A stretch of 64,000 bases of DNA from Mesobacillus jeotgali (GCF_031759225.1 NZ_CP134494.1:1734501-1798500); one strand, 5' to 3'. Positions 44,446 to 54,237 are shown, counted from the stretch's first letter. Notes: generated from the letters alone by a model not told the origin. Made by a program: numbers and translations.

Positions 44446-46641
44446 ATGGTAGAGACAAAACTATCACGTCGTGGATTTATCAAGGCTTCTGCTGCTACTG
44501 CTGCTTTGGCATCTGCAGGAACAGTAGGCTTTAATGAATGGTCCAAGAATTATGTAAAAGCAGGAGCAAACGCAGTAGTCAAGGAGATTCCTAGTACATG
44601 TAATGCATGTTCCAGTAAATGTGGGATGATTGGCCATGTCAAAAACGGCCGTTTATGGAAACTGACAGGGCATCCTGATCATCCTTATTCGAAAGGAAAG
44701 CTTTGTGCCAGAGGGCATGGTTACGCTACTGTTGTTTATTCAAAGGATAGGCTGACACAGCCTTTAAAAAGGATTGGTGAAAAGAAGTTCGAGCCGATCT
44801 CTTGGGAACAAGCTTACAGGGAAATTGCAGAAAAGTTAAACAAGATTATAAAAGCGCATGGTCCACAATCTGTGGCACTAACCGAGGATCCTCGTGCTTC
44901 AGGGAAATTCTATTCCCCTCGTTTTATCAATGCGCTTGGATCTGCCAACTATTATACACACCATGTAGTATGCTCTAATGCAAGGGATGCCGGTTTCCTT
45001 CACACAGTAGGCGTAACGGCAACGAGTGCAGATATCAGTAATGCAAAATACATTATGTTCATCGGCAGAAGCTATGGAGACGGAATTAGACCAAGCTCCG
45101 TACAATCATTGGCATCTGCGAAAGACAATGGAGCCAAGATTGTCATTGTCGATCCCCGTTTGAACAATACAGGTAATCTTGCGACAGAGTGGCTGGCAAT
45201 ACGACCAGGCACTGACTTGGCTCTTGTGCTGGCTATGTCACATGTTTTGATTAAAGAAAATCTTCACGATATGGAATTCATTAAAAACTTTACAGTGGGT
45301 TTTGAGGAATATGCGCAAGAACTGAAAAAATACACACCAGAATGGGCAGAGGGTATCACAGGTATCCCTGCAGACGCGATCACACGTATTGCCACTGACA
45401 TGGGGAAAGCCAAACCGAAGGCACTGATTGAGCAATCGTGGAGAGGAGCCTTCGGATGCAACTATGAGAATAGTACAGAAACCGGGCGTGCAGTAGCAAT
45501 GTTCAATGCTTTGCTAGGAAACTACCAGCAAAAAGGAGGAAGCATTTTTGGCGGAAAACCAACGCTAGGAAAACTGGATAAGGCAAAACATCCAAGTCCA
45601 AAGGAACCAGAAGTTCCAAAAGCTGGTTCCAAGGAATTCCCTATTGCTTATCCAGAGAATGGTGTTGCAACAATTGTGGCAAAAGAAGCACTGGAAGGCA
45701 AGATGAAAGCTGCCATCTATTATCATTCTAATGCTGCGCTTGGGTATGGAAACCCTAAAGTAATGAAGGAAGCTCTTTCTAAGATGGATCTTGTTGTGGC
45801 GATAGATGTGCAAATGTCTGAAACAGCGCAACTGGCACATTATGTACTTCCGGAAGTTACGTATATCGAACGCGATGAAGTAATTGAAGGGTTATCCGGA
45901 AAGGTGCCCGGAATCGCACTTCGCCAGCAAATGGTAGATAAGGTACATCCGGAAACAAAACCAATTCATGAAATCTATACTGAGTTAGCTAAAGCTTGCG
46001 GAGTAGGTCAGTATTTCAATTTTACCCTTGATGAATTGAATGAAACGATGCTCGCACCGACAGGTATAACGTACAAACAGCTTAGGGAAAAAGGAACAAT
46101 CATGTTCCCGAACGAGGAAATTACAATTGGGGAATTGCCGAAATTAAAGACTCCTTCAGGAAAAGTTGAATTTTACAGTGAAACGTATAAAGCAGCTGGC
46201 TTCAAGCCGATTGTCGAATGGATTGAGCCGAAGGTCAGCCCTGCTGATGATTCCTTCCGTTTGATTACAGGTAAACAGGCGATTCACAGTCATACTCAGA
46301 CTGCGAACATACCAATCTTGATGCAGATTACTAAGGATTATGATTTAGAGAGAATCTGGATCAACCCAGTCCGTGCAAAAGCGCTGGGAATCAAGGATGG
46401 CGATATGGTTGAGTTGAAATCAAGTGAAGCAACCAGCAAGATAAGGGTTAAAGTTACTGAAAGAATCCATCCAGAGGCAATTTTTGTCCCAAGTCATTAT
46501 GGCATTACGTCTAAAGACTTGAAGACTGGTTACGGTGTTGGCTTTGGATATATGGAACATGTCCCTTTTGATTTTGAAAAATGGAGTGGATCGGGAAATA
46601 TCCACGAAGTAATCGTGAAGGTTAGGAAGGTGAATGGCTGA
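44446..46641 (+). CDS. DMSO reductase family molybdopterin oxidoreductase, PsrA/PhsA-like catalytic subunit
   Basis: 731 aa. Twin-arginine signal SRRGFIKA at residues 5-12 with hydrophobic stretch, then a 4Fe-4S site CNACSSKCG ... KLCARG, the molybdopterin domains, and a molybdenum-ligand region VCSNARDAGF in which cysteine is the likely ligand, as in polysulfide, thiosulfate and arsenate reductases rather than DMSO reductase. The C-terminal domain (about 615-725) binds the second pterin. Exported folded by Tat and anchored by the NrfD subunit. The ATG follows AAAGGAGGG; the upstream in-frame start would bury the Tat motif. The substrate cannot be told from sequence. Confidence 0.9.
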   Translation: MVETKLSRRGFIKASAATAALASAGTVGFNEWSKNYVKAGANAVVKEIPSTCNACSSKCGMIGHVKNGRLWKLTGHPDHPYSKGKLCARGHGYATVVYSKDRLTQPLKRIGEKKFEPISWEQAYREIAEKLNKIIKAHGPQSVALTEDPRASGKFYSPRFINALGSANYYTHHVVCSNARDAGFLHTVGVTATSADISNAKYIMFIGRSYGDGIRPSSVQSLASAKDNGAKIVIVDPRLNNTGNLATEWLAIRPGTDLALVLAMSHVLIKENLHDMEFIKNFTVGFEEYAQELKKYTPEWAEGITGIPADAITRIATDMGKAKPKALIEQSWRGAFGCNYENSTETGRAVAMFNALLGNYQQKGGSIFGGKPTLGKLDKAKHPSPKEPEVPKAGSKEFPIAYPENGVATIVAKEALEGKMKAAIYYHSNAALGYGNPKVMKEALSKMDLVVAIDVQMSETAQLAHYVLPEVTYIERDEVIEGLSGKVPGIALRQQMVDKVHPETKPIHEIYTELAKACGVGQYFNFTLDELNETMLAPTGITYKQLREKGTIMFPNEEITIGELPKLKTPSGKVEFYSETYKAAGFKPIVEWIEPKVSPADDSFRLITGKQAIHSHTQTANIPILMQITKDYDLERIWINPVRAKALGIKDGDMVELKSSEATSKIRVKVTERIHPEAIFVPSHYGITSKDLKTGYGVGFGYMEHVPFDFEKWSGSGNIHEVIVKVRKVNG

Positions 46642-47177
46642 TGGCACGGTATGGAATGGTAATTGACACAAGGAAATGCGTCGGCTGTTATGCTTGCCGG
46701 GTAAGCTGCCAGATGCAGAATGAGCTTCCGGTAGAAGAATCTTATATTAAGTTTTATGAAAAGGAAACAGGGGTTTTCCCAAACGTCAAGAATGAAATCA
46801 TCCCTGTACAATGCCAGCACTGTGAGGATGCACCATGTGTAAGTGTCTGCCCGACCAAGGCAACCTACACGACAAAAGAAGGCATCGTTCTAGTTGACGC
46901 AGATAAGTGTATCGGCTGCAAGTATTGCATGGTGGCATGCCATTATGGCGCGAGAACACAGGATCATAATACAGGAGTTGTTGAGAAGTGCCGCTTCTGC
47001 GCCGAGTTGGTCGCAGAAGGTAAGCAGCCGGCCTGTGTCAGCACATGCATAAGCAACGCCAGGATATTTGGTGATCTTGATGATCCGAATAGCGAAGTTT
47101 CTAAAGCAATCGTGAAAATGAATGCCCAGCCGTTAAGGCCGGACCTAGGAAAGGCAAAAATCTATTACGTGAGGTGA
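46641..47177 (+). CDS. 4Fe-4S electron-transfer subunit (PsrB/PhsB/NrfC-like)
   Basis: 178 aa with four ferredoxin-type clusters: CVGCYACRVSC, CQHCEDAPCVSVCP, CIGCKYCMVAC and CRFC ... CVSTC. The start overlaps the catalytic-subunit stop by one base. Transfers electrons between the NrfD quinol-oxidising subunit and the molybdoenzyme. Confidence 0.93.
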   Translation: MARYGMVIDTRKCVGCYACRVSCQMQNELPVEESYIKFYEKETGVFPNVKNEIIPVQCQHCEDAPCVSVCPTKATYTTKEGIVLVDADKCIGCKYCMVACHYGARTQDHNTGVVEKCRFCAELVAEGKQPACVSTCISNARIFGDLDDPNSEVSKAIVKMNAQPLRPDLGKAKIYYVR

Positions 47178-47182
47178 TTATA

Positions 47183-48079
47183 ATGGTTTGGGGAACAATT
47201 ATCGCTGCCTATTTATTCCTTGCTGGACTAAGTGCCGGTGCGTTTTTAACATCTTCCTATGCAGCAAGGAGGTATCCTGAGGCAAAGACAGTCAGGTTTG
47301 TCGGAAGGTTAATCAGCCCCATCCTGATGGGGATAGGTCTATTGCTTCTTATTGTCGATGCAGAAGCAGGTCTTAAGGATCCTTTGCGGTTCATCTATTT
47401 GTTTACAAATTTCAGTTCTGTCATGACAATCGGTACTTATTTCATCAGCTTTTTCATGATGGCTGCAGCCTATATCGCCTTGATGGAATTGCTGAAAAAA
47501 GATACAAGCAAAATTGTGGAGTATGTCGGCATCATATTTGCAGTAGCAACAGCCATTTACACTGGCTTCCTGATTGGTGTCATCGGGGCTGTGCCACTAT
47601 GGAATACAGCAATCTTGCCAATCCTGTTCGTCGTGTCTGCGTTTTCAACTGGTATTGCCGGCACTATGCTGGTGTCAGCCATAATGGATAAAAAGGTGGT
47701 CCATATGGTAATGTCCATCAAAAAAATCCACTTAACATTATTGGTTGCCGAAGTATTGCTGATTTTCACAATGTTCCTGATTACTTCATCAACGAATGAA
47801 TCTGCTGCACAATCTGTATCCATGATCCTTTCAGGAGAGTACAGCATTTTATTCTGGCTGGGACTGGTTGTTGTAGGGTTGATCGTACCAATTGCAATCG
47901 AGGCTCTGGAATTATGGAATTCAAAAAAACTTCACCACACACCGGCAGGATTGGAAGTAGCGGCTTCAGGCTCACACGGAATCGCCGCAACTATGATCAC
48001 TGAAAGTGCCGTACTGGCAGGCGGTTTCATTCTCCGCTACTTGTTGCTTGCAGCAGCAGTTCCGGTAATATTCTTATAA
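47183..48079 (+). CDS. NrfD/PsrC-like membrane quinol subunit
   Basis: 298 aa, about eight membrane segments, matching the NrfD family (LFLAGLSAGAFLTSS near the N-terminus, ALELWNSKKLHH near the C-terminus). The ATG follows GAGGTG; a GTG nine bases earlier overlaps it. Anchors the complex and oxidises menaquinol. The three-gene ABC set fits PsrABC/PhsABC respiration. Confidence 0.9.
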   Translation: MVWGTIIAAYLFLAGLSAGAFLTSSYAARRYPEAKTVRFVGRLISPILMGIGLLLLIVDAEAGLKDPLRFIYLFTNFSSVMTIGTYFISFFMMAAAYIALMELLKKDTSKIVEYVGIIFAVATAIYTGFLIGVIGAVPLWNTAILPILFVVSAFSTGIAGTMLVSAIMDKKVVHMVMSIKKIHLTLLVAEVLLIFTMFLITSSTNESAAQSVSMILSGEYSILFWLGLVVVGLIVPIAIEALELWNSKKLHHTPAGLEVAASGSHGIAATMITESAVLAGGFILRYLLLAAAVPVIFL

Positions 48080-48091
48080 GTAAATGGAAAG

Positions 48092-48119
48092 AAGACCTGG
48101 ACAATGTCCAGGTCTTTAA
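48092..48119. terminator. Bidirectional terminator after the NrfD gene
   Basis: AAGACCTGGAC, loop AAT, GTCCAGGTCTT. Lies between convergent genes, and its edge overlaps the stop codon of the small minus-strand gene. Confidence 0.8.
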
Positions 48120-48331
48120 GCATTGATAGCATTATCTCGTTTTCTTTTTTTCTTTTTAATGAAGTTAATTATCTGCAAAATTATATTGCTGAAAATAAGC
48201 AGAGAAAATGGCCAGAAAAAGTATGGACTTTTCTGATTGATCCAGTCTAGCTTAAAATAGCTCTCAATTGCAGAAAATATAAAAATAACCATAAAAATAT
48301 TACGTGTAAAGGTTTCTGATTTTTCTAACAT
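48116..48331 (-). CDS. Small two-segment membrane protein
   Basis: 71 aa from an ATG after GGAAAGGAAAA. Two hydrophobic stretches (about residues 12-28 and 38-56) and a strongly basic C-terminus (KKKKRKR). Not recognised; convergent with the molybdoenzyme operon. Confidence 0.6.
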   Translation of the reverse strand: MLEKSETFTRNIFMVIFIFSAIESYFKLDWINQKSPYFFWPFSLLIFSNIILQIINFIKKKKRKRDNAINA

Positions 48332-48430
48332 AACAGTTTTCCTTTCCAATAATTTACTATAGTAATTCTATAAAATTTAGCGAAATCCTCTGACTATCAT
48401 GTCTATAATGAGCGAGAAGGGATGTACATT

Positions 48431-48505
48431 ATGAATTTTCCAGCTGTGGATTTTACGCCGAGTGTTACTGAAGGTATGCAATATAAACATATTTTAAAAG
48501 AGTGA
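48431..48505 (+). CDS. Possible 24-residue peptide or gene remnant
   Basis: ATG after GAGAAGGG, reading MNFPAVDFTPSVTEGMQYKH and ending at TGA 48505. Could be a short peptide or the remains of a longer gene. Not recognised. Confidence 0.25.
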   Translation: MNFPAVDFTPSVTEGMQYKHILKE

Positions 48506-48578
48506 GTACTTAAAAGAAGGTAGACAAGGCAAGTTTAGAGAATTATATTTTCAACGTTCGTGTAAAAGAGGGATGTAT

Positions 48579-49016
48579 GTGGAGATACATTTTACAATAG
48601 CATGGAGCTCAGAAGAGGGGCCCAGTGCCTTTCCGCTTCCCGATGATTATGAGTATTGGAGAGCTTTAGTCCCGCATTTTTTGAATAAAACAGATTCTAT
48701 AGAGATTCATTGCTGGAATGAAGAGCAGGAAGCGATCAAGGAAATTCAATCTGAACTTGATTGTTCTGTTCATGTTGGTGACAACATGACTATTTTTAAA
48801 GGCAGTAATGTTCAAACCTTACCAGATATTCTGTTGAATAAGTATGAAATGAAAAATAAGTTCAAATGGTTTACCGTTAATCTTATTCGCCATGGAGAAA
48901 TCATTTTTCATTCTGGCCACTGGGCTACGGAGTTTGCTGTCACCGCAGAAAATGCCGAAGAAGCTGCTTGGGTCCAGTCGGTAACACCAAAGGATACAGA
49001 ATTTTTCTTTTATTGA
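48579..49016 (+). CDS. Hypothetical protein, 145 aa
   Basis: GTG start at 48579 is preferred because AAGAGG lies six bases upstream; an ATG at 48573 abuts that site. Soluble and acidic, rich in Trp/Glu, with no recognised domain or signal. Single gene facing a convergent aldehyde dehydrogenase, separated by a shared terminator. Not recognised. Confidence 0.7.
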   Translation: MEIHFTIAWSSEEGPSAFPLPDDYEYWRALVPHFLNKTDSIEIHCWNEEQEAIKEIQSELDCSVHVGDNMTIFKGSNVQTLPDILLNKYEMKNKFKWFTVNLIRHGEIIFHSGHWATEFAVTAENAEEAAWVQSVTPKDTEFFFY

Positions 49017-49049
49017 CTGTCTTATCAAAACTCGATTGCCTTCACTAAA

Positions 49050-49083
49050 AAAGCTGAACCTCATTTAATCAAGGTTCAGCTTT
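49050..49083. terminator. Bidirectional terminator between convergent genes
   Basis: AAAGCTGAACC ... GGTTCAGCTTT with A-run before and T-run after, so it serves both the 145-aa gene and the aldehyde dehydrogenase. Confidence 0.85.
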
Positions 49084-49090
49084 AAGTATG

Positions 49091-50545
49091 TTAAAATGGA
49101 TATTTGCGCGGGTTGGTCTGTGCGGAAATCCATTGTACAGTCGTAAATTCTTCCAGCGACCATTCACCGCCGAACCTTCCAAGACCTGAATCCTTTTCGC
49201 CGCCAAATGCTACGAGCGGTTCGTCGTTTACGCTTTGGTCATTAACATGGACCATTCCGGATTGGATTTGCTTGGCTACTTCGACACCTTTTTCAACAGA
49301 TCCTGCGTGCACGCCTCCACTAAGTCCGAATGATGTGTCATTGGCGACAGTAATGGCTTCTTCTTCACTTTCGACAGGAATGATTGTTACAACTGGGCCG
49401 AACATCTCGTTTTTCGCTGTTGCAACATCATTGCTCCCGGTTAGCACGTAGGGGGTCATCAGAGTGCCATTTGCTGATCCTTCCAACACCACTTTAGCTC
49501 CTTCGGATTTCGCCTTCTCGATCTCGCCAAGAATGCGATCGACTGCCCCGCGGTTGATCAATGGACCGATTAGCGTATCAGGCTCACTCGGATCCCCAGC
49601 TTTCAGGCTTTTCGTCTTTTCCACAAACCTTTCAACGAATTCATCATAGAGGTCCTTGTGGACTATCAACCGGTTTACTGCCATGCAAATTTGCCCGTTG
49701 TGCATGAATTTACCGAAGATGGCGGAATTTATCGCATGCTCGATATTCGCATCCTTTAGGACGACAAGTGCATTGTTTCCGCCAAGCTCCAAGGCGACCT
49801 TCTTTATGTTCTTGCCACAAAGGGCGCCGATATGCCGCCCTACACCGGTGGATCCTGTAAACGAAATCATCCGTGGAATAGGGTTCTCTACGAATGAATC
49901 ACCAATTTCACCAATGTCGGCTACAGTTACATTAAGCAAGCCTTTTGGCAGACCTGCTTCTTCAAAAATTTTCGCTATAACAGTACCGCCACTCATAGCC
50001 GTCTGCTCATCCGGCTTTAAAACGACTCCATTTCCAACGGCAAGGGCTGGTGCAACAGAACGCATGGATAAATACATAGGAAAGTTAAAAGGACTGATGA
50101 CACCAACGACACCAAGTGGTTTGCGGTACACGCGGTTTTCCTTGCCTGGAACGAGGGAAGGCACCATCTTGCCGTCCATTCTTAAAGGAAATGATGCTGA
50201 CTCTCTTGTAATGGCGATGCAGAAATCTACCTCCACATTCGCTTTGATATGGGTAGAGCCTGATTCGGCTACTAGTAGCTCAACCAGTTCTTTTCTTCTT
50301 TCTGACATAATGCGGACAGCATTTTCCATGATCGTAGAACGCTCGAATGGATTGACGTTCTCCCATTCTTTCTGCGCTTTCCTGGCAGAAGCATACGCTT
50401 CTTCAATATCCTCAATGCCAGCCATCTTGAATTCTGCGAGAACTTCTTCATTATACGGGTTAGTATCCATATAGTTGCTCTGGCCAGTGCCATCCCGCCA
50501 TTCACCATTAATATATTGTTTATTCAAATCTTTATACTGTTCCAT
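49091..50545 (-). CDS. Aldehyde dehydrogenase (aromatic or aliphatic, NAD(P)-dependent)
   Basis: 484 aa. Features of the ALDH superfamily: SPFNFP, LKPDEQTA, GSTGVGRHIG, the catalytic glutamate in ALELGGN and catalytic cysteine in NGQICMAVNR, and C-terminal EMFGPV. Overall resembles the YfmT-like vanillin/benzaldehyde dehydrogenases. Start ATG after GGAGTGAG. Oxidises an aldehyde to the acid; the substrate is inferred only. Confidence 0.9.
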   Translation of the reverse strand: MEQYKDLNKQYINGEWRDGTGQSNYMDTNPYNEEVLAEFKMAGIEDIEEAYASARKAQKEWENVNPFERSTIMENAVRIMSERRKELVELLVAESGSTHIKANVEVDFCIAITRESASFPLRMDGKMVPSLVPGKENRVYRKPLGVVGVISPFNFPMYLSMRSVAPALAVGNGVVLKPDEQTAMSGGTVIAKIFEEAGLPKGLLNVTVADIGEIGDSFVENPIPRMISFTGSTGVGRHIGALCGKNIKKVALELGGNNALVVLKDANIEHAINSAIFGKFMHNGQICMAVNRLIVHKDLYDEFVERFVEKTKSLKAGDPSEPDTLIGPLINRGAVDRILGEIEKAKSEGAKVVLEGSANGTLMTPYVLTGSNDVATAKNEMFGPVVTIIPVESEEEAITVANDTSFGLSGGVHAGSVEKGVEVAKQIQSGMVHVNDQSVNDEPLVAFGGEKDSGLGRFGGEWSLEEFTTVQWISAQTNPRKYPF

Positions 50546-50751
50546 AATCTCACTCCTAGTAATATCAAGTCTCAATATTTTTACCCTTGAAAAATAACTT
50601 TAAAAGTAATCAGACAAAAAGGAAGGAGATTCTTAAAAAAACACGAAAAGTAAAGTATTGAAAAATATTCCATATTTTAAGTTCGATTTATAATATATAC
50701 ATTTTTTGTTTTCACAATGATGATAACTTTTTAGAATGAAGGGATGCAAAA

Positions 50752-51210
50752 ATGATAACGTTCGGTGAAATAAAATCAGGTATAAGCTATACATGGCGGC
50801 CAGGTGTGTATGGAATCATATTAAAGAAAGAGGAAAATTTGGTTGCATTAATCGATACGGGTGCCGGAAAATATTTTCTTCCAGGCGGTGGAATAGAAGA
50901 AAATGAAAGTCATGAGGAGTGTCTAATACGAGAAGGCAAAGAAGAAATGGGAAAGCTTCTTGAACTCGGTGAATGGATCGGCAAAGCACAACAATATTTT
51001 TACTCTAAGAAGGATTCAGCATATTATCAAGTTCAAGGGGATTTTTATTTTGCCAAGATAGTTGGTGACACGGAAGAACCTACTGAGCCTGACCATTATC
51101 TCAGGTGGCTTGAAACTGGGGAAGCTGTGAGTAAGATATTTCATGACCATCAGCGCTGGGCCCTTCAAAAGGCCTTGGCTATGATTGAAAATAAGGAACA
51201 GCGCATTTAG
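50752..51210 (+). CDS. Nudix hydrolase
   Basis: 152 aa with a full Nudix box from GGGIEENESHEECLIREGKE to EEMG (G-x5-E-x7-R-E-x2-E-E-x-G) at about residues 45-67. Likely hydrolyses a nucleoside diphosphate derivative. Single gene; substrate unknown. Confidence 0.88.
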   Translation: MITFGEIKSGISYTWRPGVYGIILKKEENLVALIDTGAGKYFLPGGGIEENESHEECLIREGKEEMGKLLELGEWIGKAQQYFYSKKDSAYYQVQGDFYFAKIVGDTEEPTEPDHYLRWLETGEAVSKIFHDHQRWALQKALAMIENKEQRI

Positions 51211-51381
51211 ACTGAATTTGTCTATTATTGTTGGGAAATAGCAAATGAACCAAAATACTCTTTCCTTTCTGGCCTTCTTAATGGTAATGTTAGCTTAATC
51301 ACAATCCTCCTTATAAAATTTGTTTGACCATAGGTAAAAATGGGAAAATATTTCTTAGAACAGTAAATAATGAGGGAGATT

Positions 51382-51525
51382 ATGATTAACAACTATGAAT
51401 ACCGGATCTTTTATGAAGAATTGAAGAGACTTTATAAAGAGTACCAGCGCTGTGAAGATGCCACTATAAAGAAATTTATATCGATGGACATCAAACTTTT
51501 AGAGAATGCGCTGGAAGCCATTTGA
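51382..51525 (+). CDS. Small 47-residue helical protein
   Basis: ATG eight bases after GAGGGAG, opening MINNYEYRIFYEELKRLYKE and ending at TGA 51525. Predicted amphipathic helices, no membrane segment. It lies 27 bp before the DnaB-like gene and may be in the same transcript. Not recognised. Confidence 0.55.
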   Translation: MINNYEYRIFYEELKRLYKEYQRCEDATIKKFISMDIKLLENALEAI

Positions 51526-51552
51526 TTAAGTAAATGAAGCAGGAGATTTTCT

Positions 51553-51882
51553 ATGAATAAACAAAAATTAACCGATCCAGAATTCCTTACTTTTTGTGAG
51601 AACGCCATGCCAATTGAAGTAGTGGAAAAATTCACTGATAATAATATCCGCGGACTTGAGAATATTGCACTAAGGTCGATTTCAACCCGCAGCAAACTTC
51701 CGGCCAATGTAGTCAATCTTCTCGTTGCTTATTTTTACAGCCATTACGGAAAACAGGTATATAACCGCAATGACCTCGCCCGTTTATATGATTACTGGGC
51801 ATCCAAGGATGTCAGGACCATGGCTCAGGCAACGGAAATGATCGATGAAGATATCGAGGCAGTTCTCAACACGTTGAAATGA
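51553..51882 (+). CDS. Small DnaB/DnaD-domain-like protein
   Basis: 109 aa. Residues about 48-95 (LPANVVNLLVAYFYSHYG, then LARLYDYWASKDVRTMAQA) follow the pattern of the DnaB_2/DnaD C-terminal domain of Bacillus replication-initiation proteins (P-x2-V-x-N-L-L ... W-x4-V-x-T-x2-A). It lacks the other domains of DnaB or DnaD. The start follows AGGAG. A DNA-binding or adaptor role is inference. Confidence 0.6.
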   Translation: MNKQKLTDPEFLTFCENAMPIEVVEKFTDNNIRGLENIALRSISTRSKLPANVVNLLVAYFYSHYGKQVYNRNDLARLYDYWASKDVRTMAQATEMIDEDIEAVLNTLK

Positions 51883-51896
51883 TATTATTACGTCAG

Positions 51897-51923
51897 AACA
51901 GGCTAACTTAAGCCTGTTTTTTT
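51897..51923 (+). terminator. Terminator of the DnaB-like gene
   Basis: AACAGGC, loop TAACTTAA, GCCTGTT, T-run. Confidence 0.85.
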
Positions 51924-52032
51924 GTGAATTCTTACATCACATGTTCTAAGATACGAAATTGCCATTTTCCATGAAGGAATATCGCTGAAAATACCGAATT
52001 GTTTATTGAATAATTGGAAAGTGGGTGGGAAT

Positions 52033-52530
52033 TTGCTTGAAACAGCAAACGTAAGACTTGCTGTCAGTGATGACGGACAGCGAATCATTAAGTTGCTTAA
52101 AACTATTGCGCAATGGATGCAGGGCCATGGCATCAATCAATGGCAATACTTACTAAGTGGTGGCGATGATAATGAAATTTTGGAAGCTGTAAAACACCAG
52201 GAAACATATATTGTCCAGTCAGATGAAGAATTAATCGCTACCTTCACCCTCTCGAATACCCAAAGTGAATGGGACAGACATATATTTGGTGAGTCAAATG
52301 AAGAAGACTCGGTCTATCTCCATAGGCTTGCTATTTTACCAAAACATATGGGCAAAGGTTTGGGAAAAGAAATATTGCAATGGATTGAGCAAAATTATTC
52401 AACTGACAAGAACTACCTTAAATTAGACTGTGTTGCTGACAACAGCAAATTGAATCAATTTTATTTGGCAAATGGATTTCTATACCTCGGTGAAACAGAC
52501 CAACACAGTAAATATCAAAAAAAGTTGTAA
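52033..52530 (+). CDS. GNAT family N-acetyltransferase
   Basis: 165 aa from a TTG after GTGGGTGGGA; an earlier in-frame TTG at 52006 is weaker. The GNAT core is YLHRLAILPKHMGKGLGKEI, with acetyl-CoA loop MGKGLGKE, and LNQFYLANGFLYLGE as the C-terminal strand. Substrate unknown. Its natural terminator was interrupted by the IS element that begins 11 bases after the stop codon. Confidence 0.82.
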   Translation: MLETANVRLAVSDDGQRIIKLLKTIAQWMQGHGINQWQYLLSGGDDNEILEAVKHQETYIVQSDEELIATFTLSNTQSEWDRHIFGESNEEDSVYLHRLAILPKHMGKGLGKEILQWIEQNYSTDKNYLKLDCVADNSKLNQFYLANGFLYLGETDQHSKYQKKL

Positions 52531-52588
52531 GGCCCTTATCAGGCCACTGAAAATCTGCCGATTTTTTAGATTTTCATGATAACCAAAC

Positions 52589-52637
52589 AAAAAAGCCGAT
52601 CCAACTCCATATTTTTGGAATTGAATCGGCTTTTTTT
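52589..52637. terminator. Terminator of the transposase gene
   Basis: GCCGAT ... ATCGGC with further pairing CTCCA/TGGA, flanked by A-run and T-run, so bidirectional. Inside the left end of the IS. Confidence 0.75.
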
Positions 52638-52661
52638 CCAGTTTCTTGTCCCCTTTGGCCT

Positions 52662-54119
52662 CTATTGTTGCCCTTTCAGTTTTAAAATTCTTTTTAAATT
52701 GACCGTGAAAATGGCCATGGCGCCTTGCATTTCCATGCCAATTAGACCCGAGGATGTGGCTACATCATACCCGTGTCTGTGTTTCAACTCGCTATTCTTC
52801 GCTTCAATCTTATAGCGCTCCTTGGACTTCTGCTTAAAGTATTCACTTTCCTGAAACTCTGCCTGGTCTAGGTGTTCAGTTGACTTCAAGGAAACAGAAT
52901 ACGTCTTACTTTTCGCACCTTCTTTATAACAGCCTTCCCTTAAGGGGCAACGCTTGCACTTATCAATATCAAAATAATAGGTATCTACCTGGTTCGTTCC
53001 AGTGTTTTTCTTTCCGGTTCGAGCCTTTCTGATTGCGAGGTGTCCTGCTTTACAGACATACATCCCAGCGTCCTTATTAAATTCGAATTCGTCTTCCTTT
53101 GAGCGGAATCCCTGGGTAACACTTGGATTCAATTTTGCGACCAAGTTTATTTTGTTTGTTTTACTGTACTTAATATTGTCTTTTTCTGAATACGCCGCAT
53201 CGCCGATCACAGTCTCAACCTGTATACCTGCGTCTTCGCTTTTCTCAATAAGAGTTTGAAGTTGCTTGCCATCGTTTTTCTCGCCTGTCGTAATGACAGC
53301 TGCCGTTATGATTCGTTCCTCGCTCATTGCCAGGTGGGTCTTGTATCCAAAGAAAGAGGAATCTGCCGTCTTGTGTCCCACTTTCGCATCATGATCCTTT
53401 GAGCATTTGATCTGTTCAAGGTCATCTGCGACCGTCTCTTTCAATAAGTTAAGCTGTTCTTTTACTACCGGGTATTGAATCAGGGTCTCTTCCTTTTCAA
53501 TCACTTCAATGAGTTTCTGTGAATAGGCAATTTCATCCTCCAACACATCAGTCTTTGTCTTGGAAGGAAATTTGGATTTCATGGATTCATCGATTTGGTA
53601 AATTGCCTTCCTTAGCTTCTTGGAACGCTCCATCAGAACTTCTTTCGGTTTCATCTGATTATAACGGGCTTTTGTATGAGTGGCATCGACAATAATGGAT
53701 TTGCTTTTGATGATCTCTTTTTCTAAAGCAATCTCCACCGTTTTATTAATAAGCAGATCCAGGAGGTTAATATCCTTTAACCTCAATTTACGGAATTTGG
53801 TCAGGGAGCTCGGGTCTATAACTTCCTCTTCTGGAGTCATATCCAGAAAATATTTGAACGACATATCATACTTCGAACGATCAACAATATCCACGTCCGA
53901 AAGGTCATGGATGGTTTTTAATAATAGATATTTGAACATGCGAATGGGATCGATTGCGTTCCTGCCGTTATCAAGGCAATACTTATCCTTGAGCTCTTCA
54001 TAAACAAAGGTAAAGTCAACCAGATCATTAATCTGACGCAACATATTATCCTTTGGCACGATAAGGTCATAGAGACCCATATAAGGACTTAGTTTGATTG
54101 ATTGTTGCATTGACATCAT
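52662..54119 (-). CDS. IS1182-family DDE transposase
   Basis: 485 aa from ATG 54119 after GGGTGG. N-terminal DUF772-type domain (residues about 30-115), DDE residues in IIVDATHTKA, VIGDAAYS and IEAKNSELKHRHG, and a Cys cluster CKRCPLREGC near residue 375. No frameshift or stop, so it looks active. The A/T-rich coding style differs little from neighbours. Confidence 0.93.
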   Translation of the reverse strand: MMSMQQSIKLSPYMGLYDLIVPKDNMLRQINDLVDFTFVYEELKDKYCLDNGRNAIDPIRMFKYLLLKTIHDLSDVDIVDRSKYDMSFKYFLDMTPEEEVIDPSSLTKFRKLRLKDINLLDLLINKTVEIALEKEIIKSKSIIVDATHTKARYNQMKPKEVLMERSKKLRKAIYQIDESMKSKFPSKTKTDVLEDEIAYSQKLIEVIEKEETLIQYPVVKEQLNLLKETVADDLEQIKCSKDHDAKVGHKTADSSFFGYKTHLAMSEERIITAAVITTGEKNDGKQLQTLIEKSEDAGIQVETVIGDAAYSEKDNIKYSKTNKINLVAKLNPSVTQGFRSKEDEFEFNKDAGMYVCKAGHLAIRKARTGKKNTGTNQVDTYYFDIDKCKRCPLREGCYKEGAKSKTYSVSLKSTEHLDQAEFQESEYFKQKSKERYKIEAKNSELKHRHGYDVATSSGLIGMEMQGAMAIFTVNLKRILKLKGQQ

Positions 54120-54237
54120 TGGAACCACCCATTTCAGCTAAATTAATTCTATTATAAAATAAAAACCGCCCAAATCCCTTAAAAAAGTCAGGATTTGAAC
54201 GGTTTATAGTTTGTCTAAATAAGGTTTAGTAGCACTA

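Noticed and set aside
49656..50474. 272-codon open frame on the plus strand
   Set aside because: It is entirely antisense to the well-supported aldehyde dehydrogenase, has no ribosome site and no recognisable protein character.
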